Source: CBDCRK01 sp965220955 (GTDB taxonomy: Bacteria > Desulfobacterota > Binatia > Bin18 > CBDCRK01). Taken from it: a stretch of DNA of 64,000 nt. The translations under genes and the position numbers were made by a program. The notes under the pieces are model-generated. The model had not been told where the DNA came from. It saw only the letters and a program-made list of their open reading frames with translations, and searched no databases. The stretch covers positions 93,403 to 157,402 of the forward strand of contig CBDCRK010000023.1 of NCBI GenBank assembly GCA_965220955.1. The letters run 5' to 3'. Below, piece by piece: positions 22,514 to 30,413 of the stretch. Position 1 is the first letter of the stretch; each line of letters starts with the position of its first letter.

Positions 22514-24349
22514 CTACTTTGGCCTCCTCTCCTTGGCAGCAGAAAGTGCGGCAGTTAAAAGAGGAACTACTTCCGCATAATCTCCCACAATACCAAGGTC
22601 GGCTGCCTTAAAGATTGGCGCCTTGGGGTTCTTGTTAATCGCTATAACAATTCCGGCTCGGCGAATGCCCACCAGGTGTTCAAACGCGCCGCGAATGGCA
22701 ATAGCAAAGTAGAGCTTAGGCGCAATTGCCCGGCCGGTAAGACCCACCTGATATTGCCTTGCCAACCAGCCCAGATCGGCAACGTCCCGGGTAGTTGCTA
22801 GCGGAGCATCTAGAATCTCTGCCAGTTTTTCTACCACCTCCAGATTAGCCTGGCTACCAACCCCTTTGCCCACTCCTATCACTATGTCGGCAGCATCTAG
22901 CGCAGCTGCTCCAGCCGCCTCTTCGCCGGTCTGGGCAATAATGTGCACACGTGCTTGCGCCAACCCATTTACTGGAATTTTCTCTACCCGTGCCTGCCGT
23001 GAGAGATCTGGTGGAAGTTTTTTTAGCATCCCTGGTCGTAGGGTGGCCATCTCTGGGAAAGTACGAGAGAGGATAGGTGCCACCACATTGCCACCAAAGG
23101 CAGGTTTATACTGTAGGAGACGGCCCTGGTTATCAATGTCAAGATCGATGCAGTCACCGGTGAGTCCTAGCTCAAGCCGTGCTGCCACCCGGGGAGCAAG
23201 GTCTCTGCCGTTCACCGTTGAGGGGACAAGGACAATAGAAGGATGAAAGTTCCGGATCGCCTGGGTAAGTACGGCAGCGTACGCTTCTGTTGTATAGGGT
23301 TCCAGGCGGGGGTCGTCGGCTACATAGACTGTATCCGCTCCATGAATCCCAAGAGTTTCTGTGTATTGATCTAGCCCATTTCCTATGACTAGGGCGGCTA
23401 CCTGCCCGCCAGTCGTTTCTGCCAAGTCTGCTGCTTTGCCAAGAAGCTCCAGGCTCACTGGCCGTACTGATCCGTTAAGTATTTCGGCCACTACCCATAT
23501 GGATTTGCCACTTGTAGCCCTACCCGCTTGTTTCTGTCTTGCCTCTCTGTCTTCCTCTGCCCATTGGCCAAAGAGGCCGCGTTCAAGGAGGGCCTCAACC
23601 AGCTGATTCACCTGGGCTGGCAAGGACTCACCTTCGATAACCTTCTTTTCCCGGGGAACATCAACCGTTTCGATGGAAGACACCCAGGTTGGAGAGCCAG
23701 AAGCACCAAAAAGAGAAAGGTCGGCAGAGAGGTTACTAGCCGTCACCTCCTGAATCGGCTTCTCCTTGGCCTTTTCTCTGTCAGCCTTAGAGGGGAAGCG
23801 TTCAGGGGCAAGGTCCTCAGTGGCAGAGAGGAGCGCCGGTAAAGGGCATTCTACCGTCTCAAACCCCATGTCGGTTTCCCGCTCAACAGTGATTTTCTTG
23901 TCCCCCACAGTAACCTTGCGTACAGCGGTTATCTGTGGGATACCCAAGAACTCAGCCAGCTCCGGCCCTACCTGCCCGGTCTCGGCATCGGTGCTGTGCC
24001 GACCGCAGAGAATAAGGTCAAAGATCTCTCGTTTGATAGCCATAGCTAGCGCACGCGCAGTGGCTAGGGTATCAGATCCGGCAAATGCCCGGTCTACCAT
24101 GTGAATGGCCCGGTCGGCACCGAGCGCCAGGCAATGCTCCAATGCCGCCTTTGCCTGAGGTGGCCCCATAGTGATGACGGCTACCTCTCCATCATGGATG
24201 CCTCGCAGCTCGATTGCCTTTAAGAGCGCACGAACATCAAAGGAGCTGACTTCAGAGGGCACCCCTTCGCGTTTGAGCGTCTTTGTCTCAGGGTCGAACT
24301 TCATGGCTGAGACCACCGGAACCTGTTTGATACAAACAAGAATCTTCAT
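22514..24349 (-). CDS. etfBA: electron transfer flavoprotein, beta and alpha subunits fused
   Basis: The 611-aa chain starts as EtfB: MKILVCIKQVPVVSAMKFDPETKTLKREGVPSEVSSFD, GPPQAKAALEHCLALGADRAIHM, DLILCGRHSTDAETGQVGPELAEFLG. After a linker around residues 255-290 it continues as EtfA: IWVVAEILNGSVRPVSLELLGKAADLA, and the FAD-binding region IVIGVGKGVGSQANLEVVEKLAEILDAPLATTRDVADLGWL, then QVGLTGRAIAPKLYFAIAIRGAFEHLVG. ETF carries electrons from acyl-CoA or other dehydrogenases to membrane carriers. The ATG at 24349 is the family start. Confidence 0.95.
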   Translation of the reverse strand: MKILVCIKQVPVVSAMKFDPETKTLKREGVPSEVSSFDVRALLKAIELRGIHDGEVAVITMGPPQAKAALEHCLALGADRAIHMVDRAFAGSDTLATARALAMAIKREIFDLILCGRHSTDAETGQVGPELAEFLGIPQITAVRKVTVGDKKITVERETDMGFETVECPLPALLSATEDLAPERFPSKADREKAKEKPIQEVTASNLSADLSLFGASGSPTWVSSIETVDVPREKKVIEGESLPAQVNQLVEALLERGLFGQWAEEDREARQKQAGRATSGKSIWVVAEILNGSVRPVSLELLGKAADLAETTGGQVAALVIGNGLDQYTETLGIHGADTVYVADDPRLEPYTTEAYAAVLTQAIRNFHPSIVLVPSTVNGRDLAPRVAARLELGLTGDCIDLDIDNQGRLLQYKPAFGGNVVAPILSRTFPEMATLRPGMLKKLPPDLSRQARVEKIPVNGLAQARVHIIAQTGEEAAGAAALDAADIVIGVGKGVGSQANLEVVEKLAEILDAPLATTRDVADLGWLARQYQVGLTGRAIAPKLYFAIAIRGAFEHLVGIRRAGIVIAINKNPKAPIFKAADLGIVGDYAEVVPLLTAALSAAKERRPK

Positions 24350-24371
24350 TGAGATGTGCTCCCGTTTTCTT

Positions 24372-25253
24372 CTACTTGAAAAATCGGTCATACCACTCTA
24401 GGGCTGTACGCGAGGACTCTTCGAACCATTGACCAGAGTAGATTTCATAGTGGGTAATGGGCAGAACAACAAGCTTTTTGGGTTCTTTGGCCCGCTCATA
24501 GAGCTTGCGGTATCCCTCAATCGGGCAGATGCTATCTTTCTCTGCTCCAATCAGTAGAAGGGCCCGTGGAGAGATGCGATCGACTACATCTATGGGTTTA
24601 AATTCAAGCGTTCTCTCTGCTGTCTCCCAGGATAGCTCGCAGCGCATATGCGGAAAGGCCTCGAGCGCTGGTGGCAGAAAAGCTCGCGACTGTGGGTCGC
24701 GCAACGAAAGTTCTATGGGATCGAGCTTACGCCCTTCGCCGGTGAGTACCCGGCGTCGTCGGTCTTCTTCCAACTCCTGCGCCAGCTCTACTCGCTCACT
24801 ATAAGAACGGACATCATTAATGAACCTCTCCCCATCGCCAAACCCAACCTGCCCAACCGCTACTTTGATCCGGGCATCTACTCCAGCCACATAGGGAGCA
24901 TGTCCACCGCCAAAGCTTGTTCCCCACACCCCAATCCGTTCAGGGTCGACTTCTTCCTGTGCCTGGAGAAAGGTAATAGCGTTACGGATGTCTTCTATCT
25001 GCTCAAGAGGAATGAGACGCCACTTTTGGCCTTCACTTCCGCCGAAGCCTCGGTAGTCAAAGCCAAGGGTTACATATCCGGCCTCGGTAAACACTCGGGC
25101 GTAATCTGGCAAAACGAGTTCTCGGATGCCGGTAAATCCGTGACAGAGTACAATTCCTGGCCGCTTCTCTCCCTGACGCAAGTCAGGGGGAAGAAAAAGG
25201 TCTCCTTCAAGTTGGCTCCCCTCGCTATAAAAATGGACAACGCGCTTTTCCAT
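24372..25253 (-). CDS. alpha/beta hydrolase (dienelactone hydrolase/esterase type)
   Basis: The 293-aa protein reads RPGIVLCHGFTGIRELVLPDYARVFTEAGYVTLGFDYRGFGGS, nucleophile elbow GVWGTSFGGGHA, acid LLLIGAEKDSICPIEGYRKLYE, and histidine LPITHYEIYSG, a full Ser-Asp-His triad. Likely an esterase or acyl hydrolase; the substrate is unknown. AGGAGGGTTTATT precedes the ATG. It lies between a nitrilase-type gene (20 bases) and the EtfBA gene on the same strand. Confidence 0.88.
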   Translation of the reverse strand: MEKRVVHFYSEGSQLEGDLFLPPDLRQGEKRPGIVLCHGFTGIRELVLPDYARVFTEAGYVTLGFDYRGFGGSEGQKWRLIPLEQIEDIRNAITFLQAQEEVDPERIGVWGTSFGGGHAPYVAGVDARIKVAVGQVGFGDGERFINDVRSYSERVELAQELEEDRRRRVLTGEGRKLDPIELSLRDPQSRAFLPPALEAFPHMRCELSWETAERTLEFKPIDVVDRISPRALLLIGAEKDSICPIEGYRKLYERAKEPKKLVVLPITHYEIYSGQWFEESSRTALEWYDRFFK

Positions 25254-25273
25254 AATAAACCCTCCTTTTGGTT

Positions 25274-26164
25274 TTATCCCTTTTTTCTATCTCTATCTCT
25301 GCCCTTATCTCTTGGCCGCTCTCTTATCCGCATCAGCTCGTTGATTGTGAGATCTGTATCCTCATCCCGAAGAAGTGGTGAGGCTGCACGCTTTCGCCGG
25401 GCTACCTCTAAAGATACCTCTGCAACAACAAAGTCCTCCTCGTAGTATTTAGCTTTGGTCAATCTCTGCCCAAAAGGATCCAGGACCTCCGACCCCCCCC
25501 AAAAACCCACCCCATCCTCAAAGCCTACCCGGTTGGCATATATCAGGAAAAGGCTGAACGTTTCTACATACATGCGGTTTATAAGCTCCCAGTAGCGAGC
25601 ATTATCATCCTGTACCCGGCCATCAGAGACCCCACGAATGGGGCTGCTAGAGGGACAGATCACTATGAGTGCCCCATCCAGGGCGGCAAGGCCAATGGTA
25701 GAGGGATGCCAGAGGTCCTCGCAGATAAGGATGGAGGTTCGACCAAATCCGCTATCAAATGCCCGGATGCGATCCCCACGGGCAAAGTAGCGCTGCTCGT
25801 CAAACATGCCGTAGGTAGGGAGGTAGACTTTGCGGTGAATGTGGTGGATCTCGCCTTTGGCAAAGAAGAAGGAGGCGTTGTGAAATTTATAGTCTGGGCT
25901 CTCTTCCACTAGACCGGCAACAAAAGGAACCTGTTGGCTTAAGGTCTTAAGCTTAGTCACCACTGGGGCGTCTTGGTGCAGCGCCACTGTTGGTACCATG
26001 TCACGAAGATGATAGCCCGTAAGGCTAAGCTCCGGAAAGACCAAAAAATCTACTCCTGCTCCTTTGGCTTCCAAGATTTTCTTTTCATAGATTTCCAGAT
26101 TCGCCCCTACGTCCCCAAGGCGAGGGTTAATCTGAGCAATACCAACGGTAAATTTTGCGGTCAT
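25274..26164 (-). CDS. carbon-nitrogen hydrolase (nitrilase superfamily)
   Basis: The product begins TAKFTVGIAQINPRLGDVGANLEIYEKKI. The Glu-Lys-Cys triad is visible in FLVFPELSLTGYHLRD (E), IHRKVYLPTYGMFDE (K) and TSILICEDLWHP (C). It resembles amidase domains of NAD synthetase and N-carbamoyl-type hydrolases. The last residues RERPRDKGRDRDRKKG are encoded by a simple pyrimidine-rich tract (TATCTC words), suggesting the C-terminus was extended into repetitive DNA. The frame opens 7 codons upstream at 26185, which may be the true start. Confidence 0.85.
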   Translation of the reverse strand: MTAKFTVGIAQINPRLGDVGANLEIYEKKILEAKGAGVDFLVFPELSLTGYHLRDMVPTVALHQDAPVVTKLKTLSQQVPFVAGLVEESPDYKFHNASFFFAKGEIHHIHRKVYLPTYGMFDEQRYFARGDRIRAFDSGFGRTSILICEDLWHPSTIGLAALDGALIVICPSSSPIRGVSDGRVQDDNARYWELINRMYVETFSLFLIYANRVGFEDGVGFWGGSEVLDPFGQRLTKAKYYEEDFVVAEVSLEVARRKRAASPLLRDEDTDLTINELMRIRERPRDKGRDRDRKKG

Positions 26165-26389
26165 ATCTTTGCCCAAACTTCTCATAAGTCTGGAGAAAAG
26201 ACAATACGATCCTTAATTGATAGTTGACAGTAAACCGTCAATCCTAAACCGCAAACCGTAAGAGGGACGGTCGGGGAAAGCGGCTGAAGACCGCGGGCAG
26301 AATATGACACTATGCGTGGTACTGTGAATTAGGTCTTTACCTTTTTGCGGCATAGTTTCCTGTCCCCATGGCGGCGTATTGCCGCTATG

Positions 26390-26869
26390 GGGAAGATCTT
26401 AGAGGTCTCCCAAGAGGACCAAATCACGGCACGTTTTACCCGGGCGCTTGAACAGCTTGGAAGTGAAGAGATCGAGACCCGTCTAAGTGGGATCTATCCA
26501 CTTGAACACATTGCCACGGACTCTGAAAAAGACTACTGGCTGGTTATGGAGGTTCTGACCGCTTATATTCGAGAAAATGCCCGTTGGCAGGAGGGCCAAT
26601 CACAAGGACCGCCCCGGTTTCCCACTGATATTCAAGCCATCCTTACGGTTCTCAGACGACGTACGCAAACCTACATAAGAGGAAAGGGTCAGGGCCTCGA
26701 TTTAACCAGAACAGACATCCAGGGAGCTGTTCTGGTTAAAGCCCACCTGGATATGGCCGACCTTAGTCAAGCTTACCTGGAAAGGGCAGATCTTACTGCG
26801 GCTCATCTAGAGAGAGCCGATCTCACTGCAGCTTACCTGACAGATGCAGTGAGTCTTACCCGAAAGTAG
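26390..26869 (+). CDS. pentapeptide-repeat protein, apparently N-terminally short
   Basis: The protein has LGSEEIETRLSGIYPLEHIATDSEKDYWLVMEVLTAYIRENARW, the usual domain before the repeats in many such proteins, then short pentapeptide repeats (DLTRTDIQGAVLVKAHLDMADLSQAYLERADLTAAHLERADLTAAYL). Family members normally carry one or two membrane helices before this domain; none is present here. There are only about 9 repeat units and no clear ribosome site. It may be a truncated but open gene. The ATG at 26390 is used; a TTG at 26345 is alternative. Confidence 0.6.
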   Translation, partial: GKILEVSQEDQITARFTRALEQLGSEEIETRLSGIYPLEHIATDSEKDYWLVMEVLTAYIRENARWQEGQSQGPPRFPTDIQAILTVLRRRTQTYIRGKGQGLDLTRTDIQGAVLVKAHLDMADLSQAYLERADLTAAHLERADLTAAYLTDAVSLTRK

Positions 26870-27071
26870 ATTGGGGGAGCGTTTATAGATGATAGAACTC
26901 TGCTCCCGGATTATTTGCAAATGCCAGCGCCAGTGAAAGGTGAAGGTCAATGAACTCATCTCCATTTGATCTAATCATGAAGGCGGCTGGCAATCGAGGA
27001 AGACAAAAGGCCACCGTCAATCTTAGTATTTCCCCTAGATCGTACTTACTCTCACCCTTGCCCTTCAGGGT

Positions 27072-27100
27072 GTAGAGGCGGGTTTCAAACCCGTCCTTAT
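27072..27100. repeat. GTAGGGGCG-type palindromic repeat
   Basis: GTAGAGGCGGGTTTCAAACC then CGTCCTTAT. GGGTTT pairs with AAACCC in the centre. It overlaps the last codons of the BadI-like gene and may end its transcript. Related copies lie at 45555-45624 and 50826-50853. Confidence 0.55.
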
Positions 27101-27885
27101 TTGCGGAACTTGGAGAAATCTACCGGCCGCTTCTCATTAAAGGCACTAACACCTTCCAGAGCTTCGTCAGTCTGGTAGTACAATTCAAGCGCGCTCATAG
27201 CCATGTTGGAAATACCCCCAATGTGGGCGGTGTCAGCGTTGAAGGAGTATTTGAGGAATTTTAAGGCGGTGGGGCTCTTCTGTAACAACTCTCCGGCCCA
27301 GGCCTCGGCTTCTTCCATAAGCTTGTCTGCCGGCACTACCTTGTTTACCAGTCCCATTTCCAACGCCTCCTGGGCTGAGTACTGCCGACAGAAGTACCAG
27401 ATCTCCCGTGCCTTTTTCTCTCCTACCACGCGGGCAAGAAAAACACTGCCATACCCGGCGTCGAAGCTTCCTACCCGGGGTCCGGTCTGACCAAAGCGGG
27501 CGGTATCCGAAGCAATAGAAATATCACAGATGACATGCAGCACATGCCCACCGCCAATGGCAAAGCCGTTCACTGCAGCAATCACCGGCTTGGGGATGTT
27601 ACGAATAATATTGTGCAGCCCCTCCACATTCATCTCGTGACCCATATCCCCGGTAGCATAGCCCTCAGCTCCTCGCTCGCTCTGATCTCCGCCAGCACAA
27701 AACGCCCTATCCCCGGCGCCGGTGAAAATGACCACACCAATCGCATGATCATACCAGGCATCCTGAAAGGCAGCGATCAGTTCGTCTACGGTGAGCGTGC
27801 GAAAGGCATTGCGCACCTGTGGGCGGTTAATAATAACCTTGGCAATGCCATCTTTCTTCTCGTAGATGATATCCTGAAACTGCAT
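27097..27885 (-). CDS. badI: BadI/MenB-like crotonase (ring-cleaving ketoacyl-CoA hydrolase likely)
   Basis: The 262-aa crotonase starts MQFQDIIYEKKDGIAKVIINRPQVRNAF and has GAGDRAFCAGGDQSERG, KPVIAAVNGFAIGGGHVLHVICD (oxyanion hole), TARFGQTGPRVGSFDAGYGSVFLARVVGEKKAREIW, and DTAHIGGISNMAMSALELYYQTDE. That last segment and the start are closer to BadI (2-ketocyclohexanecarboxyl-CoA hydrolase) than to MenB. The upstream gene is BadH-like, which supports this reading; MenB cannot be excluded. The ribosome site is formed by the GGGTGGGGGTG of a palindromic repeat at 27889-27928. Confidence 0.8.
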   Translation of the reverse strand: MQFQDIIYEKKDGIAKVIINRPQVRNAFRTLTVDELIAAFQDAWYDHAIGVVIFTGAGDRAFCAGGDQSERGAEGYATGDMGHEMNVEGLHNIIRNIPKPVIAAVNGFAIGGGHVLHVICDISIASDTARFGQTGPRVGSFDAGYGSVFLARVVGEKKAREIWYFCRQYSAQEALEMGLVNKVVPADKLMEEAEAWAGELLQKSPTALKFLKYSFNADTAHIGGISNMAMSALELYYQTDEALEGVSAFNEKRPVDFSKFRK

Positions 27886-27888
27886 TTT

Positions 27889-27928
27889 CACCCCCACCCT
27901 AGCCCTCCCCCATTGAGGGAGAAGGGGC
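27889..27928. repeat. CTCACCCC/CCCTCTCCC-type repeat at the 5' side of the BadI-like gene
   Basis: CACCCCCACCCTAGCCCTCCCCCATTGAGGGAGAAGGGG. The CCCTCCCCCA and GAGGGAGAAGGGG parts pair. On the minus strand it supplies the purine-rich sequence just before the ATG at 27885. Confidence 0.65.
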
Positions 27929-28004
27929 TATATTACTGACTTGACTAGAAAAATTCCTAGCTGAGAGCTAATGACTGACTGCTGAACGCTCATTATCGGA
28001 CCCA

Positions 28005-28766
28005 TTATCCGACCATGGTCAGCCCACCACTAATGCTCAGTACCTGACCGGTGATAAAATCAGAATCGGGTGAGGCAAAGAACATCACCGCAGCAGCGAT
28101 TTCTTCGGGCTGTCCCAGGCGGCGAAAAGGTACGGCCTTGACCATGGCGTCGATAATTCGGGCTCCACGCTCTCCTGAAGTGACCTCTTTGAGAAGCGCG
28201 GTGTCAGTTGGCCCTGGACAGACTACATTGACGTTGATTTTGGCTCGGGCCAGCTCCCGGGCTAGAGTCCTACTAAAGCCAATCGCCCCGGCCTTACAGG
28301 CCGAGTACACGGCCTCGCCCGAGCTTCCCACTCGCCCGGCGTCTGAACTAATGGTGATAATTTTTCCTTTTCCCTGCTCTATCATCTTCGGGATCACCGT
28401 ATGGCAGAAGTGAATAGGCCCTTTTAGGTTAATGCCAATAACCCTCTCCCAGGTCTCGGGCTTACTCTCAATAAACGGTTCCACCTTATCCCAGCCCGCG
28501 TTATTTATCAGTATCTCCACTGGTCCCCAGGTTCCCTCCACCTTGCGAACGCATGCCTGTACCTGACCTAGCTGGGTGACATCGGTTTTAATGGCAATAG
28601 CCTGCCCACCCTTACTTTTGATTTCTGTTGCTGTTTCTTCCGCCTCTCTTTCTAGAATATCAACTACCGCTATCCTTGCTCCTTCTTCAGCCAGACGCAG
28701 ACAGATCGCTTTTCCGATCCCCCGGCTGCCACCGGTTACCAGAGTAACTATGTCTTTGATCCGCAT
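28005..28766 (-). CDS. badH: BadH-like short-chain dehydrogenase
   Basis: The 253-aa SDR has TLVTGGSRGIGKAICLRLAEEGA, INNAGWDKVEPFIESKPETWERVIGINLKGPIHFC, ITISSDAGRVGSSGEAVYSACKAG (Ser, Tyr, Lys), INVNVVCPGPTDTALLKEVTSGE and FITGQVLSISGGLTMVG. The NNAGWD, DAGRVGSSGEAVY and SGGLTM wording matches 2-hydroxycyclohexanecarboxyl-CoA dehydrogenase BadH more closely than FabG. It would oxidise the hydroxyl made by hydration of cyclohex-1-ene-1-carboxyl-CoA, giving the substrate of the BadI-like enzyme. AGGAGGAAAAGCC precedes the ATG. Confidence 0.8.
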   Translation of the reverse strand: MRIKDIVTLVTGGSRGIGKAICLRLAEEGARIAVVDILEREAEETATEIKSKGGQAIAIKTDVTQLGQVQACVRKVEGTWGPVEILINNAGWDKVEPFIESKPETWERVIGINLKGPIHFCHTVIPKMIEQGKGKIITISSDAGRVGSSGEAVYSACKAGAIGFSRTLARELARAKINVNVVCPGPTDTALLKEVTSGERGARIIDAMVKAVPFRRLGQPEEIAAAVMFFASPDSDFITGQVLSISGGLTMVG

Positions 28767-28852
28767 GGCTTTTCCTCCTAGCCTCCCTTAACAATGCTCT
28801 CAAAGAAAAGCAAGAGCAGCTGTTCCTTCCTTGATGCACAAGTACCTCTGGA

Positions 28853-28881
28853 TTGACAATAAAAACGGGAGAGGGGATAAG
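28853..28881 (+). promoter_or_regulatory. possible sigma-70-type promoter
   Basis: TTGACA at 28853-28858 and GATAAG at 28876-28881 are separated by 17 bases. It points into the degenerate region that follows. Confidence 0.35.
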
Positions 28882-29176
28882 AGTTCACACAGTGAACGCA
28901 AAAGAGGATCAGGAGGCGGTGGAGCCGGCGGTCGAGGTGGAGCGTACACTCGGGCTGATTAAAACCATTGCTCAGGAAGGGGAGACCATATCCAAAGGGA
29001 GCTCAGCCAGCGGCTGGGCATTGCTTATCCTGTGCTTGGAGTGAAGGAGTTAGGGCGGCTGCGCTACCACAGGATCATTTGCCGTCTTTCCAGGTCCACG
29101 GGAAGAAGCAGAGGCAGAGCTGAAGCGGGCAGGGGTTAGCGCGAAGACAGTGTGTTGGCTGGAGGAGGGGGTCTAG
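28860..29176 (+). pseudogene. degenerate coding stretch, identity unknown
   Basis: Protein-like sequence continues across at least two frame changes. VERTLGLIKTIAQEGETISK is in one frame, then LSQRLGIAYPVLGVKELGRL in a second, then EEAEAELKRAGVSAKTVCWL ending at a stop near 29176 in another. Each piece looks like ordinary helical protein, but no single frame holds more than about 63 codons. I do not recognise the family. It fills part of the 28767-29699 gap; the rest (29180-29699) has only shadow frames and a weak hairpin near 29550-29573. Confidence 0.35.
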
Positions 29177-29699
29177 TTTTCTAGTCAATAGCTGGCTGGG
29201 GCTGATGCGGTCAAGTCCCAGACCCACATTGCGGCTGCCGAGAGTATTTCTGCCGAGTCCTGGCGAGTGCGTTTTAGCCCTCAAGTGGGGATAGCCCGAG
29301 CCGCAGCCGATTCCCGTGTGAAGGATCTTCTCGGTGGCTACTCTGCCTGTCTTCATCCACTGCTTGATGTGCGGGAGTAAGGGTTTGGAGAGATCTACCC
29401 TGCCTGTCAAGGTGGCGGCGGCGCGCTCTTTGACCCGCCCCCAACCCTGGCTCACTTGCTCGAGCACTCCCGGCCTCGTCATAGGGAATACGATGAATCT
29501 CAGAGGAGCTGTGGGTCATTTGTCTAACTAGCTTAGCCAGCTAAAACCCGCTCTACCAGTGATAAGGTAGTGGGTTCCCCCTCCCTCAGCCTGTTATTTG
29601 TTTGCTGAGCTTTACCGCAAAAATCTGCTTTTCGCAGCTAAACCCAAGCTGTCCGCTTTCTGTTCTGGAGGGGTTATAGTTATCTCTAGCTCTCTCGCC

Positions 29700-30290
29700 T
29701 TAGCAGGGAGGGGACTGGGTTGGGGGGTGGAGAAGAGTTGTTGTAGTTGCTAGGCCAATAATCCCGCATAGGCCATTAAGCACAACGTCTCTGGCATCAA
29801 AGAAGCGATTTGGCAGGACAAATTGTATGGCTTCATCTACACTCCCGACAAAAAAGATAAAAAGGAGACAGAAAAGGTAGGAGTGATAAGTATGGGGCTT
29901 GGCAGCTCGGAACGTAAGATAGCTCAGACCGCCGTATTCAAGCAAATGGAGGGTCTCTGCTGGCGTTTCGGCAAGAAAGATGAGCATAAGCAGCGATAGA
30001 GTGGCCATCAGCACAAGTCCGGCCACTCTCCAAAAGGGGGAGAATTGAGACAGAGAATTGGGACAAAGATCACCTTCTATTTCCCTTTTTTCTATCTCCA
30101 GACGTCTCCGGCTACTTTGCCAGAGAATAAAAAGAGTGCATCCAGTTAGAGGAAGAAGGAGCACAAAGGAAGCAGCGAAGCGATAAGAAATATGTGAGTA
30201 GGTCGACAGAGCAGACCAGAGAAGGGGAGCGAAGGGCAGAGTGACAAAAATTGTGGCAACGTACAGCCCCACTATTAGCCAGGCCATCAA
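29700..30290 (-). CDS. VanZ-like membrane protein
   Basis: The 196-aa protein has four to five hydrophobic segments and the VanZ-like motif region ETLHLLEYGGLSYLTFRA, FVGSVDEAIQFVLPNRFFDARDVVLNGLCGIIG, with the conserved acidic Asp-Glu and the R.FD..DV.LN pattern. VanZ-like proteins are membrane proteins of unclear function, linked in some species to glycopeptide tolerance. It is divergent from rmlD. No strong ribosome site is seen. Confidence 0.8.
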   Translation of the reverse strand: MMAWLIVGLYVATIFVTLPFAPLLWSALSTYSHISYRFAASFVLLLPLTGCTLFILWQSSRRRLEIEKREIEGDLCPNSLSQFSPFWRVAGLVLMATLSLLMLIFLAETPAETLHLLEYGGLSYLTFRAAKPHTYHSYLFCLLFIFFVGSVDEAIQFVLPNRFFDARDVVLNGLCGIIGLATTTTLLHPPTQSPPC

Positions 30291-30413
30291 ATCAGCCCCT
30301 TCCCTATCTTAATCCTCTTCTGCAGTAGATATAGGTAAAGATAAGCCTTGAAGAGAAGAGGGTTGTAGTACAAAAATGGGCTGGGTATCAAGGTGCATGA
30401 GCGAGGGATAGAC

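Noticed and set aside
24648..25445. 265-codon plus-strand frame over the hydrolase and nitrilase genes
   Set aside because: It crosses two real genes on the other strand and shows no domain.
26890..27060. Minus-strand stretch reading LRLTVAFCLPRLPAAFMIRS and on to FANNPGAEFYHL
   Set aside because: It is open for about 55 codons and looks protein-like, but has no upstream start with a ribosome site and no family I know. It may be a remnant; not supported as a gene.
29274..29519. Overlapping minus-strand frames with HIKQWMKTGRVATEKILHTG
   Set aside because: The phrase looks natural, but the surrounding sequence is low in conservation signals and I cannot link it to a family; left within the degenerate region.
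29550..29573. Hairpin AACCCGCTCTACC...GGTAGTGGGTT as terminator
   Set aside because: No T-run and no gene ends close by.
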